Below are positions 9,052 through 21,199 of a stretch of 64,000 bases of DNA, one piece after another. The notes under the pieces are model-generated. The model was not told the DNA's origin. It searched no databases and was given only the letters and a program-made list of their open reading frames with translations. This stretch comes from Streptomyces seoulensis (lineage in GTDB: Bacteria; Actinomycetota; Actinomycetes; Streptomycetales; Streptomycetaceae). Made by a program: the position numbers and the translations under genes. The stretch is taken from the NCBI RefSeq assembly GCF_022846655.1, contig NZ_AP025667.1:657001-721000 (forward strand), read 5' to 3'. Within the stretch, counting starts at the first letter, position 1; each line of letters opens with the position of its first letter.

Positions 9052-10583
9052 GCGTGACGCAGGGACGCGTCGTCGCCGACCGGTACGAGCTGTCCACGCT
9101 GATAGGGCAGGGCGGCATGGGCCAGGTCTGGACGGCCTACGACCGCAGGCTCGACCGCCGGGTGGCGGTGAAGCTGCTCCGTCCGGACAAGGTGGCCGGG
9201 CAGGAGGCGGACGAACTGCGCCGCCGCTTCCTGCGTGAGTGCCGGGTGACCGCGCAGGTCGACCACCCCGGCCTGGTCACCGTGCACGACGCGGGCAGCG
9301 AGGGCGAGGAGCTGTTCCTCGTCATGCAGTACGTGGACGGCGCCGACCTCTCCGACCATCTCGCGGAGCACGACCCGTACCCGTGGCAGTGGACGGTCGC
9401 GGTGGCCGCGCAGTTGTGCGCCGTGCTGAGCGCGGTGCACGCGGTGCCGATCGTGCACCGCGACCTCAAGCCGCGCAACGTGATGGTGAAGCAGGACGGC
9501 ACGGTCACCGTGCTCGACCTGGGCGTGGCGTCCGTCATGGACACCGACACCACCCGCCTCACGCACACCGGTTCACCGATCGGCTCGCCCGCCTACATGG
9601 CGCCGGAGCAGGCGATGGGCGGCGCCGTCGGCCCGTACACCGACCTGTACGCGCTCGGTGTGCTGATGCACGAACTGCTCAGCGGGGACGTGCCGTTCAC
9701 CGGCTCCACCGCGCTCGGCGTGCTGCACCGGCACCTGTACGAGCCCCCGCTCCCGGTACGCCGGCTGCGCCCGGAGGTGCCGGGCGCGCTGGAGGCGCTG
9801 GTGCTGCGGCTGCTCGCCAAGGACCCGCAGGACCGCCCGGCCTCCGCGCAGGAGGTGTACGAGCAGCTCGCGCCGCTCCTGCCCGAGCGCGGCATGCCCA
9901 CCGGTGCCCCGCTGGACCCCACGCGTCCCTTCCTGCGTCCGCACGCCCCCTGGCCCGACCGTGCCCGCACCCCCGCGCCACAGCCCGCCCAGGTCGCTCC
10001 GGCGCCCCCGGTGGACGAGAAGCCCGATGTCGCCGCCGCCGTGGACGAGGTCAAGCGGCTGCTGGGGGAGGGGCGCATCACGCAGGCCGTGGACATCCTC
10101 GGCGCGATCCTGCCCGCCGCGGCCGAACAGCACGGCGAGCACTCACCGGTCGTACGCACCCTGCGCAAGCAGTACGCGGCCACGCTCCTGGACGACGGCC
10201 AGTACCGGCGCGCCCTGCCCGAGCTGCGCCGTCTGGCCGACGAGCGCGCGGCCGAGGCGGGACAGGCCGACCAGCAGTCCCTGCGCTTCCGCTACGAGGC
10301 CGCGCAGTGCCTGGAGCAACTGGGCGAACCGGCGGCCGCGCTCGCGGAGTACCGCGCGCTGCTGCCCTACTACGAGAACCGGTACGCCTTCGACGATCCC
10401 CGGCTCGCCCATGACGTCCGCCGCCGCATCGGCCATCTGCTGCTCGCCCTGGGCGACCGTCCGGCCGCCCACGACATGCTCGCGCGACTGCTGATGGACG
10501 TGGAGCGGACGCACGGCCCGCTCGATCCGCTGGCGGCGGAGATCCGGCGGACCCTCCAGTGGCTGGGCCAGGTCCGGGGCTGA
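9048..10583 (+). CDS. Serine/threonine protein kinase with C-terminal TPR-like region
   Basis: A 511-residue Hanks-type kinase. Domain order: glycine loop ([11 protein letters not shown]), catalytic Lys (VAVKLL), HRDLKPRN catalytic loop, DLG in place of DFG, and APEQ. After about residue 285 comes a Pro-rich linker, then about 200 residues of helical pairs resembling tetratricopeptide repeats. There is no transmembrane segment, so it is cytosolic; the coupled upstream membrane protein may tether it. GTG at 9048 overlaps the upstream stop; GTG at 9054 is an alternative. Confidence 0.93.
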   Translation: MSVTQGRVVADRYELSTLIGQGGMGQVWTAYDRRLDRRVAVKLLRPDKVAGQEADELRRRFLRECRVTAQVDHPGLVTVHDAGSEGEELFLVMQYVDGADLSDHLAEHDPYPWQWTVAVAAQLCAVLSAVHAVPIVHRDLKPRNVMVKQDGTVTVLDLGVASVMDTDTTRLTHTGSPIGSPAYMAPEQAMGGAVGPYTDLYALGVLMHELLSGDVPFTGSTALGVLHRHLYEPPLPVRRLRPEVPGALEALVLRLLAKDPQDRPASAQEVYEQLAPLLPERGMPTGAPLDPTRPFLRPHAPWPDRARTPAPQPAQVAPAPPVDEKPDVAAAVDEVKRLLGEGRITQAVDILGAILPAAAEQHGEHSPVVRTLRKQYAATLLDDGQYRRALPELRRLADERAAEAGQADQQSLRFRYEAAQCLEQLGEPAAALAEYRALLPYYENRYAFDDPRLAHDVRRRIGHLLLALGDRPAAHDMLARLLMDVERTHGPLDPLAAEIRRTLQWLGQVRG

Positions 10584-10602
10584 CGGCGCCGCCCGCGCGG
10601 GG

Positions 10603-11046
10603 TCAGCGGGTGACCGGCAGCGCCGAGACGAAGCGCGGCCCGTCCGACTTGTGCTGGACCGGGAAGGTCACCTTCAGCCCGTGCTCCTGGCCGGCCACCG
10701 AGAGGACGGTGGCGTACTGCATGCCGAGGAACACCTTCCTGGAGTTGCCCGCGGAGAGGTAGGGGCGGGGCAGGTTCAGCACGAGCCTGCCCGGCTTGCG
10801 GCCCTGGTTGCCGTCGAAGAAGAGCAGGCGCTGGTCGGTCAGCACCAGGTAGAGCGGGCGGGGCGTGACCGTGGCCATCACCGTCCCGGCGCTCAGTACA
10901 CCCACCACCGCCGCGGTGAGCGCCTGCCTGCGCACGGACACCGAGCCGACCCCGGCCAGGGAGGTGAACTCCACCCGCTCGCCCTGGAGAAGCAGGGGAG
11001 CGGTGGCTTCGAGCAGTTGCCGGTTGCGGCGGGAGCTTATGGACAT
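10603..11046 (-). CDS. Conserved hypothetical protein (PH-like fold possible)
   Basis: A 147-residue protein. It opens with a polar helix (SSRRNRQLLEATAPLLLQGE), then one hydrophobic stretch (TAAVVGVLSAGTVMATV), then a beta-rich region with LYLVLTDQRLLFFDGNQG. That last pattern is reminiscent of bacterial PH-like 'YLALTDRRLL' domains, so membrane association is plausible. The ATG at 11046 is chosen for the CGGAG 6 nt upstream. It is convergent with the kinase gene (19-bp gap). Confidence 0.55.
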   Translation of the reverse strand: MSISSRRNRQLLEATAPLLLQGERVEFTSLAGVGSVSVRRQALTAAVVGVLSAGTVMATVTPRPLYLVLTDQRLLFFDGNQGRKPGRLVLNLPRPYLSAGNSRKVFLGMQYATVLSVAGQEHGLKVTFPVQHKSDGPRFVSALPVTR

Positions 11047-11179
11047 CCGGGACTCCGAGACGGGTGCGCGGGGAAAAGGGGCTCCAAGGAGACTCCCGCC
11101 GACTGGCGATGGTTGTACGGAAGTTCCGCAAGGCGCCCCGTGCGAGGGGTTGTCACAGGTCTCGCCTAGTATCCGCCGC

Positions 11180-12133
11180 ATGTCGTTCGCTTCCGGATCC
11201 GCGCTGCCGCCACCCGACTTCGAGGTCGCTTCCGCCTACCCCGAGGTCGCGTGGCTCCGGCAGACCGCCGCCGCGCGTGACTGGCCGTCGATCCGCCGGT
11301 ACCTGGACGGGCTGCCGCGCGAGGTCGCCCGCAGCTTCGCCGTCCGTGTGCTCGACGAGGTGGCGGGGATCGAGGTGTGGATGCGCGAGATCCTGGCCGC
11401 CGAGCCCGACGACGTGCTCGCGCTGACGGTCCTCGGCGCCCGTGAGGTGCAGATCGGTTGGGAGATACGGACCTCGGCGTCCGCGAAGGACGTCAGCCGC
11501 GAGCAGTTCGCCGGGCTTCACGCGCATCTGCGCCAGGCCGAGCAACTGCTCATCCGGGCCACCGCGCTCGACCCGTCGTCCGACGCGGCCTGGGCCGAGC
11601 GTCTCACCACCGCGATGGGGCTCCAGCTCGGGCAGAACGAGGCGCGCCGGCGCTACGACCGGCTGGCCGCGCACCACCCGCACCACTTCAACGGCCAGTC
11701 CCGGCTGCTGCAGCAGCTCTGCCCCAAGTGGGGCGGGAGCTGGGAGGCGGCCCACGGATTCGCCCGGCAGTGCCTGCTGGACGCCCCCGAAGGAGCGCTC
11801 AGCGGGGCGATGGTGGCCGAGGTCCACCTCGAGCACTGGCTCTCCCTGAGCGGACAGGAGCGCGACGCGTACCTGCGCCAGGGACACGTCCACGCCGAAC
11901 TCGCCGAGGCCGCCGACCGGTCCGTGCTCAGCCCGCACTTCCGGCGCGACCACGGCTGGGTCATCGCCCAGAGCTGCTTCGCGGCGATGCTCTCCCTCAC
12001 GGGGGACCTGGCGCGGGCCGCCGCCTGCTTCCGGGTACTCGGCGACCTCGCCTCCGAGTACCCCTGGGACTACCTGGGCGACGCCACCAAGGCGTACGTC
12101 AAGCACCGCGACGCCGCCCTCGCCCGCGGCTGA
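11180..12133 (+). CDS. TPR-like hypothetical protein
   Basis: A 317-residue, almost entirely helical soluble protein. Repeating helix pairs, such as AEQLLIRATALDPSSDAAWAERLTTA and TGDLARAAACFRVLG, suggest a tetratricopeptide-like scaffold. I do not recognise a catalytic motif. The ATG at 11180 has no ribosome site but is preceded by TAGTAT ending 7 nt upstream, which suggests a leaderless message. It is divergent from the preceding small gene. Confidence 0.6.
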   Translation: MSFASGSALPPPDFEVASAYPEVAWLRQTAAARDWPSIRRYLDGLPREVARSFAVRVLDEVAGIEVWMREILAAEPDDVLALTVLGAREVQIGWEIRTSASAKDVSREQFAGLHAHLRQAEQLLIRATALDPSSDAAWAERLTTAMGLQLGQNEARRRYDRLAAHHPHHFNGQSRLLQQLCPKWGGSWEAAHGFARQCLLDAPEGALSGAMVAEVHLEHWLSLSGQERDAYLRQGHVHAELAEAADRSVLSPHFRRDHGWVIAQSCFAAMLSLTGDLARAAACFRVLGDLASEYPWDYLGDATKAYVKHRDAALARG

Positions 12134-12240
12134 CCGCGGCCGCGCACACCTGGCCCTTCGCCGACTGACGCACGCGCGTGCCCGGCAGAGCCCAGATCCC
12201 CCATCCTTCGCACGACGAACCCGCCGAACAGAGGCCGGAG

Positions 12241-13986
12241 ATGAACCCCCAGGCTGCCATCCGCACCACCGAGGTCGACGGCGTACCCACCCTCTTCGCG
12301 CACGCCACCGGGCCGATGCGCGCCGGACTCGTGTTCCGTGTCGGAGTCGCCGACGAGACGCTCACCCGGTCCGGGATCACCCACCTCGTGGAGCATCTCG
12401 CCCTGCACCGCCACGGCCTGGCCGACTACCACTTCAACGGCGAGACCAAGGCCGCGTTCACGCACTTCTACATGGAGGGCGTGGAACACGAGGTCGTCGC
12501 CTACCTCCAGGGCGTCTGCGCCTCCTTGTGCGACCTGCCCATGGAGCGCCTGGAGACCGAGAAGGAGATCCTGCGCACCGAGGAGTCCCGGCGCGGCTCG
12601 GCCCAGCTCCCGCTGTGGCGCTACGGCGCCCAGGGGCACGGGCTGGTCAGCTACCCGGAGTGGGGCGTGCGCAACCTGCGCCCCGAGGACGTGCGGCACT
12701 GGGCGCAGACCTGGTTCACGCGGGGCAACGCCGTGCTGTGGGTCGCGGGTGAGCGGATACCGGAGGGGCTGTCGCTGCGGCTGCCCGAGGGCGCCCGCAT
12801 CCCGATGCCCGCCGTCACCTCCGCGCTCCCCGAGACCCCGGCGTACTTCTCGGACGGCAGTGGCGGTGTCCTGCTCGACGCCGTCGTCGCCGACACCGCC
12901 GCCGCCCGGCTGTACGCGGGCGTCCTGGAGCGCGAGCTGTCCCGCTCCCTGCGCCAGGAGGGCGGCTACTCCTACACGGCCGGCACCGACTACACCCCCC
13001 GCCGCGACGGCATGGCCCTCGTGACGGCTTTCGCCGACTCCCTGCCCGACAAGCAGGACGCGGTGCTCGGCGGCTTCGTCGACGTCCTCGCCGGGCTCCG
13101 GGCGGGCCGGATCGGGCCGGCGGACCTGGAGGCGGTGCGCACCCGCCACGACTCCGCGCTGGCCGCGCCCGACGCCGCCGCCAAGCGGCTGCCCGGCTCC
13201 GCCGAGGACCTGCTCGCCGGGCGCCCGGTCCTGACCCCGGACGCGCTGCGGGCCGAACTGCGGGCGGTGACGCCGGAGCAGGTGCACACGGTGGCGCGGC
13301 AGGCCGCGCAGACGGCCCTGATGCAGGTGCCCGCCGGGCACAGCGCCGACTGGGCGGGGTACACGGCGGCCCCCACGGACTCGTCGTACACGGTGACCGG
13401 GCGCAGGTTCCGTTCGGTGCGGGACAAGAGCGTGGCGCTGGTGGTCGGTGCCGAGGGCGTCAGCGTGACCACGAAGTCGCCGGACGGCACCGAGTGCGCC
13501 GTGACCGTCCCCTACCGTGCCTGCGCCGCCGTGCTGTGCTGGCCCGACGGCGGCCGCCGGCTCGTCGGGACCGACGCGCTGTGCGTCGACGTGGATCCGG
13601 GCCTGTACGACATCGACGCGCACACCATGGCCACCATCGACGCCGCCGTGCCCCCGCACGCGGTGGTGTGGCTGCCGCCCCGGCAGCAGCCGGCGGCCAG
13701 GCCGGCGACCGCGGCCGCCTCTCACGAGGGCGGCACCGCTCAGGGGTCCGCCCCGGGCGGCCGTACCCCCACGCGGCGGACCGTCATGCAGTCCATCGGG
13801 CTGGTGGTGCTCGGGATACTCGCCGTGCTCTGCGGCCTCATGGCCCTCTCCTTCACGGTGTTCGAGGCCGAGGACCCCGAGCTCACGATGGGGGAGTGGA
13901 TCGCCATCTCGGCCTTCTTCTGGGGCATCACCGCCCTGCTGGTGTGGCCCGCCGTACGGATCGTGCGGACCACCCGGCGGGCGTGA
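12241..13986 (+). CDS. M16 (insulinase-like) peptidase with C-terminal membrane anchor
   Basis: A 581-residue protein. The N-terminal half carries the inverted zinc motif HLVEH (residues 48-52) and the downstream acidic helix (LETEKEILRTEE) expected for M16 peptidases. A second M16-like half follows, with LSRSLRQEGGYSYTAG. After an Ala/Pro linker there are two membrane segments near the C-terminus (SIGLVVLGILAVLCGLMALS and WIAISAFFWGITALLVWPAV). Membrane-anchored single-chain M16 enzymes of this shape occur in Streptomyces. Substrate unknown. ATG at 12241 follows GAGGCCGGAG. Confidence 0.78.
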   Translation: MNPQAAIRTTEVDGVPTLFAHATGPMRAGLVFRVGVADETLTRSGITHLVEHLALHRHGLADYHFNGETKAAFTHFYMEGVEHEVVAYLQGVCASLCDLPMERLETEKEILRTEESRRGSAQLPLWRYGAQGHGLVSYPEWGVRNLRPEDVRHWAQTWFTRGNAVLWVAGERIPEGLSLRLPEGARIPMPAVTSALPETPAYFSDGSGGVLLDAVVADTAAARLYAGVLERELSRSLRQEGGYSYTAGTDYTPRRDGMALVTAFADSLPDKQDAVLGGFVDVLAGLRAGRIGPADLEAVRTRHDSALAAPDAAAKRLPGSAEDLLAGRPVLTPDALRAELRAVTPEQVHTVARQAAQTALMQVPAGHSADWAGYTAAPTDSSYTVTGRRFRSVRDKSVALVVGAEGVSVTTKSPDGTECAVTVPYRACAAVLCWPDGGRRLVGTDALCVDVDPGLYDIDAHTMATIDAAVPPHAVVWLPPRQQPAARPATAAASHEGGTAQGSAPGGRTPTRRTVMQSIGLVVLGILAVLCGLMALSFTVFEAEDPELTMGEWIAISAFFWGITALLVWPAVRIVRTTRRA

Positions 13987-14068
13987 GACGGCACCGGCCC
14001 GGTGACGCGCCCCTCGGCAGAGTGACGCGGCGGTGCCCGAACTCGTGGTGAATCGTTGGTCCAATGGG

Positions 14069-14097
14069 TTGGCCGGAGCAGTACGGCTGCCTAACAT
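14069..14097 (+). promoter_or_regulatory. Candidate vegetative promoter for the SurA-like lipoprotein
   Basis: TTGGCC (14069-14074), a 17-bp spacer and TAACAT (14092-14097) lie 53 nt before the TTG start. Spacing and -10 are good. Confidence 0.5.
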
Positions 14098-14150
14098 CGA
14101 TCACCGCAAGACCTTGTGCACCGTCGCACAATCTCCTCAGGAGGTTCCCC

Positions 14151-14789
14151 TTGCTCCGCCGCCGTCGCACCGCGCTAGCCCTCACCGCCGCGATCGCCGC
14201 CGCGGCCCCGCTCCTCACCGCCTGCGGAAACGACGCGCACCCCGGCGCGGCTGCCGTCGTCGGCGGGCAGCGGATCACCGTGTCCCAGTTGGAGAGCCGG
14301 GTGAACGAGGTACGGGCGGCGCAGCGGGCCGAGGTGTCCGACCAGGCCCAGTACCAGCAGGTGCTGGCCTCCACCGGCAGCCTCACCCGCGACACCCTGC
14401 ACAACATGGTCCTCGACCAGGTGCTGCACCGCGCCGCACGGGACCAGGGCGTCACGGTCACCCGCAAGGAGGTCCAGCGGATGCGTACGGACCTGGAGAA
14501 GCAGGCCGGCGGCGACAAGCAGCTCCGGGCCGCGTGGCTCCAGAAGTACGGCATCGCCCCCGAGCGTCTCGACGACAACCTCGGGCTGCAGATCGAGGCG
14601 CAGAAGCTGGCCGCCAAGCTCGGCACCGACACCAGCCAGCCCCCGTTCTGGGACGCGCTGTCCAAGGCGTCGAAGGCCCTCCACATCGATGTGAACCCGC
14701 GCTACGGCGCCTGGGACGTGGTCAAGAGCAGCCGGGTCGACGCCCGCACGCCCTGGCTGCGGGACGCCACGGCGGCCCAGAGCGCCTGA
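14151..14789 (+). CDS. SurA N-terminal-domain-like lipoprotein (TTG start)
   Basis: A 212-residue lipoprotein. The signal peptide ends LLTACG (Cys25). The mature part resembles the SurA/PrsA chaperone N-terminal helical domain (VVGGQRITVSQLESRV ... LHNMVLDQVLHRAARDQGVTVT) without a parvulin isomerase domain. It probably assists folding of exported proteins. A perfect AGGAGG 6 nt before TTG fixes the start at this rare codon; the upstream frame lacks a ribosome site. MazG follows after 141 bp. Confidence 0.8.
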   Translation: MLRRRRTALALTAAIAAAAPLLTACGNDAHPGAAAVVGGQRITVSQLESRVNEVRAAQRAEVSDQAQYQQVLASTGSLTRDTLHNMVLDQVLHRAARDQGVTVTRKEVQRMRTDLEKQAGGDKQLRAAWLQKYGIAPERLDDNLGLQIEAQKLAAKLGTDTSQPPFWDALSKASKALHIDVNPRYGAWDVVKSSRVDARTPWLRDATAAQSA

Positions 14790-14930
14790 CGGGACGGGTA
14801 CGCCCGGCGCGGGCCGTGTGACCTGCTGGTTCCCGGCCCCGCGCGGCGTGTCGGTCATACGATCACAGGACTCTCCCGCCCCTGTGGATAACTCGGCCCG
14901 TCATTCCGCGTCCTGGGTTACGTTCGGATC

Positions 14931-15944
14931 GTGAACGCAATCAGTCCCGAAACCGCCCCTGGCCGCATCGTCCTGCTCACCACCAGCCACCGGGTCGCCC
15001 CCGGCCTGCTGTCCTGGCCCGCCTGGCAGGCGCTGCGCTCCGCCGACGCCGTGCTGTGCGCGGACGGCGCCCATCCGCAGGTGCCGTATCTGCGTGAGGC
15101 CGGCATAGCGGTGTCGGAGGCGTCCCCCACCGCCGAGGAACTGGTCGACGCCTGCAAGGGCGACCGCACGGTGGTCGTCGTCGCCACCGGCGAGGGTGAG
15201 CCCGCCCTCACCGACGGCCTCGCCCGGCTCGCCGGATCCGGCCGGGTGAGCATGCCCGAGCTGGAGCTCCTCCCCGCCTCCTACGACCTGCCCGGCGCCC
15301 GCCTCCTCGACCTCGTGCAGGTCATGGACCGCATCCGCGCCGAATGCCCCTGGTCCTCCCGGCAGACCCACGAGGGCCTGGCCAAGTACGGCATCGAGGA
15401 GGCGTACGAACTGGTCGAGGCGATCGAGGCCGGCGACCGGGAGGAGCTGCGGGAGGAGCTGGGCGATGTGCTGCTCCAGGTCGTCTTCCACTCCCGCATC
15501 GCCGAGGAGGACCCGGAGTCCCCCTTCTCCGTCGACGACGTGGCCGGGGGCATCGTCACCAAGCTGATCCACCGTCACCCGCACGTCTTCGGGGAGGAGG
15601 AGGCCGAGACGCCCGAGGACGTCAAGGCGCACTGGCTGCGTACCAAGGCCGAGGAGAAGCGGCGCACCTCCGTGACCGAAGGCATCCCCCTCGGCCAGCC
15701 CGGCCTCGCCCTCGCCGCCAAACTCGCCTCCCGCGTCCGCGCCGCCGGCCTGGACGTACCCCTCCCCCAGGGCGACGGCATCGGGTACGAACTGCTGGAC
15801 CTGGCCGCCCGGGCCGAGGAAGCGGGCGTCGACCCGGAGACGGCCCTGAGAGCGGCCGCCCGCACCTACCGGGACGCGATACGCGCGGCCGAGGGCGCAC
15901 CGGCCCCGGAGCACGACACCGACCCGGAGCACGACACCGAGTAG
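14931..15944 (+). CDS. mazG: Nucleoside triphosphate pyrophosphohydrolase MazG
   Basis: Cleaves NTPs to NMP and pyrophosphate, a house-cleaning role. This 337-residue protein has an actinobacterial N-terminal extension of about 110 residues (resembling a tetrapyrrole-methylase-like remnant) before the MazG domain. The Mg-binding acidic motifs EEAYELVEAI and EELGDVLLQ are present, followed by HPHVFG and the WLRTKAEEK segment. The GTG start has no ribosome site; TACGTT ends 6 nt upstream, consistent with a leaderless transcript. Confidence 0.92.
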   Translation: MNAISPETAPGRIVLLTTSHRVAPGLLSWPAWQALRSADAVLCADGAHPQVPYLREAGIAVSEASPTAEELVDACKGDRTVVVVATGEGEPALTDGLARLAGSGRVSMPELELLPASYDLPGARLLDLVQVMDRIRAECPWSSRQTHEGLAKYGIEEAYELVEAIEAGDREELREELGDVLLQVVFHSRIAEEDPESPFSVDDVAGGIVTKLIHRHPHVFGEEEAETPEDVKAHWLRTKAEEKRRTSVTEGIPLGQPGLALAAKLASRVRAAGLDVPLPQGDGIGYELLDLAARAEEAGVDPETALRAAARTYRDAIRAAEGAPAPEHDTDPEHDTE

Positions 15945-16037
15945 CGCGGCCGGCGGGGACCCCCGGACCGGCAGGCGGGCCCCGACAGAGAGGAGCCGAC
16001 CCGCACCCCGCCCCCGCCCGCCGGATACCGTCGAGGA

Positions 16038-17384
16038 GTGACCGAGCCACACCAGCCCACCCCCGACGACCCCGCCTCCGAGGACTCCGCCCCGGAAGAC
16101 TCCGCCCCGGAACTCTTCACCTGGGAGTTCGCCGCCGACCCCTACCCCGCCTACGCCTGGCTCCGGGAGCACGCTCCCGTGCGCTGGACCAAGCTGCCCA
16201 GCGGGGTGGAGGCATGGCTGGTCACCCGGTACGACGACGCCAAGCAGGCCCTGGCCGACCAGCGGCTCAGCAAGAACCCGGCACACCACGCCGAGACCGC
16301 GCAGGCCAAGGGCAAGACCGGCATCCCCGGTGAGCGCAAGGCCGACCTGATGACCCACCTGCTGAACATCGACCCGCCGGACCACACCCGGCTGCGCCGT
16401 CTGGTCAGCAAGGCGTTCACCCCGCGCCGGGTCGCCGAGTTCGCGGACCGCGTGCAGGAGCTGACGGACGACCTCATCGATCGGTTCGCCGAGCGGGGCT
16501 CGGCCGACCTCATCCACGAGTTCGCCTTCCCGCTCCCCATCTACGCCATCTGCGACATGCTCGGCGTCCCGCGCGAGGACCAGGACGACTTCCGGGACTG
16601 GGCGGGCATGATGATCCGGCACGGCGGCGGCCCCAGGGGCGGGGTGGCGCGGTCGGTGAAGAAGATGCGCGGCTATCTCGCCGACCTCATCCACCGCAAG
16701 CGCCAGGCGCTCCCCGCCGAGCCCGAGCCCGGCGAGGACCTGATCTCCGCGCTCATCCGGGCCTCCGACCACGGCGAGCACCTCACCGAGAACGAGGCCG
16801 CCGCCATGGCCTTCATCCTGCTGTTCGCCGGGTTCGAGACCACCGTCAACCTCATCGGCAACGGCACCTACGCCCTGCTCACCCACCCCGGGCAGCGCCA
16901 CCGGCTCCAGAGCTCCCTGGCCGCCGGGGAGACGGGCCTGCTCCAGACCGGGGTGGAGGAACTGCTGCGCTACGACGGCCCGGTGGAACTGGCCACCTGG
17001 CGTTACGCCACCGGGCCGCTCACCATCGGCGGCCAGGACATCGCGGCCGGGGACCCGGTGCTGGTGGTCCTCGCGGCGGCGGACCGCGACCCGGACCGCT
17101 TCGCCGACCCGGACCTGCTGGACCTCGGCCGCCGCGACAACCAGCACCTCGGCTACGGACACGGCATCCACTACTGCCTGGGCGCCCCGCTCGCCCGGCT
17201 GGAGGGCCAGACCGCGCTGGCCACCCTGCTCACCAGGCTGCCGGACCTGCGCCTGGCGGCCGACCCGGCCGAACTGCGCTGGCGCGGCGGACTCATCATG
17301 CGTGGACTGCGCACACTGCCGGTGGAGTTCACACCGGTCGGTCCCAGTCGTGAAACCTCACATGACAGACCTTCAACTATGTGA
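16038..17384 (+). CDS. Cytochrome P450 (CYP107-like)
   Basis: A 448-residue bacterial class I P450. Seen in order: I-helix FAGFETT, the K-helix ExxR (EELLRYDGPVE), and the heme-binding loop YGHGIHYCLG with thiolate Cys380. Length is slightly above the usual 400-420 because of an acidic N-terminal stretch. It needs ferredoxin and reductase, neither adjacent. Its place between mazG and the rpf genes matches a conserved Streptomyces P450. The GTG start lacks a well-spaced ribosome site; TACCGT ends 6 nt upstream. Substrate unknown. Confidence 0.93.
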   Translation: MTEPHQPTPDDPASEDSAPEDSAPELFTWEFAADPYPAYAWLREHAPVRWTKLPSGVEAWLVTRYDDAKQALADQRLSKNPAHHAETAQAKGKTGIPGERKADLMTHLLNIDPPDHTRLRRLVSKAFTPRRVAEFADRVQELTDDLIDRFAERGSADLIHEFAFPLPIYAICDMLGVPREDQDDFRDWAGMMIRHGGGPRGGVARSVKKMRGYLADLIHRKRQALPAEPEPGEDLISALIRASDHGEHLTENEAAAMAFILLFAGFETTVNLIGNGTYALLTHPGQRHRLQSSLAAGETGLLQTGVEELLRYDGPVELATWRYATGPLTIGGQDIAAGDPVLVVLAAADRDPDRFADPDLLDLGRRDNQHLGYGHGIHYCLGAPLARLEGQTALATLLTRLPDLRLAADPAELRWRGGLIMRGLRTLPVEFTPVGPSRETSHDRPSTM

Positions 17385-17439
17385 TCTTCACGTGATCTGT
17401 GCGGCATTAACTTGTGACAAGCGATCGTCTGCCGATACG
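17350..17439 (+). promoter_or_regulatory. Crp-like sites and candidate promoter upstream of rpfB
   Basis: GTGAAACCTCAC (17350-17361) fits the GTG-N6-CAC core of Streptomyces Crp sites. GTGATCTTCAC (17381-17391, spacer one base short) and the palindrome TCACGTGA (17388-17395) follow. Downstream, TTGTGA (17412-17417) and GATACG (17434-17439), 16 bp apart, form a possible promoter; its -35 lies in the palindrome CTTGTGACAAG. Crp control of an rpf gene is known in Streptomyces; assignment here is inference. Confidence 0.4.
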
Positions 17440-17507
17440 TTCACCCATCAGTGTGGCGCCGAGCACCACTTGCCACGCCGTACTGCTGTCGCACGAAAGG
17501 CAACCGC

Positions 17508-18542
17508 ATGCTCTCCGGGAACGGTAGGCACCGTCGACCCCGCCAGGCTCCGGCGCTCCTCGTCGCGGCCGGCGTGACCACGTCCGCCATCGCGATCCCG
17601 CTCCTCGGGGCGGCGAGCGCGAACGCGGCCGACGGCACCACCTGGGACAAGGTCGCCGAGTGCGAGAGCGGCGGCTCCTGGAGCGCCGACACCGGCAACG
17701 GCTACTACGGCGGCCTGCAGATATCCCAGGACGACTGGGACAAGTACGGCGGCACGCAGTACGCGGGCAGCGCCGACCAGGCCAGCCGTTCGCAGCAGAT
17801 CTCGGTGGCCGAGAAGATCCTGGCCGACCAGGGCACCACCCACTGGGCCACCTGCGCCCTGCTCGCCGGGCTGACCTCCGACTCCGGCTCGGTGGACGTC
17901 GACACGGGTGTGAGCGAGTCCCCGTCCGCGGACAAGGGCGGCTCCGACACCGGTGACGACAAGCCGAGCGAGGCTCCCGACGCGAGCGCTTCGCCCGATG
18001 ATTCCGACTCGTCCGGAACGGCGGATTCGTCCCCCTCGTCCGACTCCTCCTCGAAGGAGACCGGCAAGCCGTCCGCGGACGCCGGTGAGAAGGCCGGTTC
18101 CGGCCACTCCGGCAAGGACACCGACACCTCCCGCTCCGGCGGGTCCGCGCCCGCGGCCTCCGACGGCGGCTACGCGGGCGGCGGTTCGGCCTCCAGTGCT
18201 CCCGCCGCCAAGGACTCCGACGACTCGTGGGAGGACGGCGGCTCCTGGAGCCTGGTCGACACCGGCGACCTCGGCGGCGGCGGCCGTCATCGCGGCGGCA
18301 GCGCCGACGAGGCCGTGACGGGCGGTCAGCACGCGGCCGGGACGGGCCGCCACGCCACCGCCTCTCCGGGCGGCTACATCGTCCGCGACGGTGACACGCT
18401 CGGCTCCATCGCCGACTCCCTCGACGTGGACGGCGGGTGGGAAGCGCTCTACTCCGCGAACAAGCATGCCATCGGCTCCGACCCGAACCATCTCGACCCG
18501 GGGCAGACCCTGAAGGTGCCGGGCGAAACGGACGCGGAATAG
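17508..18542 (+). CDS. rpfB: Resuscitation-promoting factor with LysM domain (RpfB-like)
   Basis: Secreted muralytic enzyme that cleaves peptidoglycan and promotes germination or outgrowth. Of 344 residues: a signal peptide ending ASANA (cut near residue 40), an Rpf lysozyme-like domain at about 45-115 with catalytic Glu53 in ECESGG, a long Ser/Asp/Gly-rich linker, and a C-terminal LysM at about 290-335 (YIVRDGDTLGSIADSL). The ATG at 17508 is preceded by GAAAGG. A second Rpf gene follows, a tandem pair as in S. coelicolor SCO3098-SCO3097. Confidence 0.9.
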   Translation: MLSGNGRHRRPRQAPALLVAAGVTTSAIAIPLLGAASANAADGTTWDKVAECESGGSWSADTGNGYYGGLQISQDDWDKYGGTQYAGSADQASRSQQISVAEKILADQGTTHWATCALLAGLTSDSGSVDVDTGVSESPSADKGGSDTGDDKPSEAPDASASPDDSDSSGTADSSPSSDSSSKETGKPSADAGEKAGSGHSGKDTDTSRSGGSAPAASDGGYAGGGSASSAPAAKDSDDSWEDGGSWSLVDTGDLGGGGRHRGGSADEAVTGGQHAAGTGRHATASPGGYIVRDGDTLGSIADSLDVDGGWEALYSANKHAIGSDPNHLDPGQTLKVPGETDAE

Positions 18543-18680
18543 GGGAATCTGACGCCCACTATCCTCTTATATGTCCCAATTGGCGAAAGTGTGGGATGAC
18601 TCTCAGAAGCCTTGATCGTCTTTGAAATTCGCCTCGGCGCGTGTCTACGGTCGGGACCGCTCGTCACCACGAGCCCCCGT

Positions 18681-19609
<929 letters not shown>

Positions 19610-19680
19610 CCGCGACCCGCTCCCGGGGCCGGCCCCCGACCCGTCCGGCTCCGCGAGCCTCCGGTCCGCCACGGACCCCC

Positions 19681-19713
19681 GCCCCGGTGCGCGTTCCCCC
19701 CGCGCGCCGGGGC
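19681..19713 (+). terminator. Probable terminator after rpfA
   Basis: GCCCCGG-T-GCGCG pairs with a downstream CGCGC-G-CCGGGGC across a short C-rich loop. No T-run follows, as is common in Streptomyces. Confidence 0.5.

Positions 19714-21199
<1,486 letters not shown>

Noticed and set aside
12070..14097. A very long open frame on the minus strand opposite the M16 peptidase
   Set aside because: It is Gly/Arg/Val-rich low-complexity sequence with no family features and is explained by the GC-rich codon pattern of the real plus-strand gene.
17385..17507. A possible second c-di-AMP riboswitch before the first rpf gene
   Set aside because: The gap is only 123 bp and none of the ydaO signature blocks is present.
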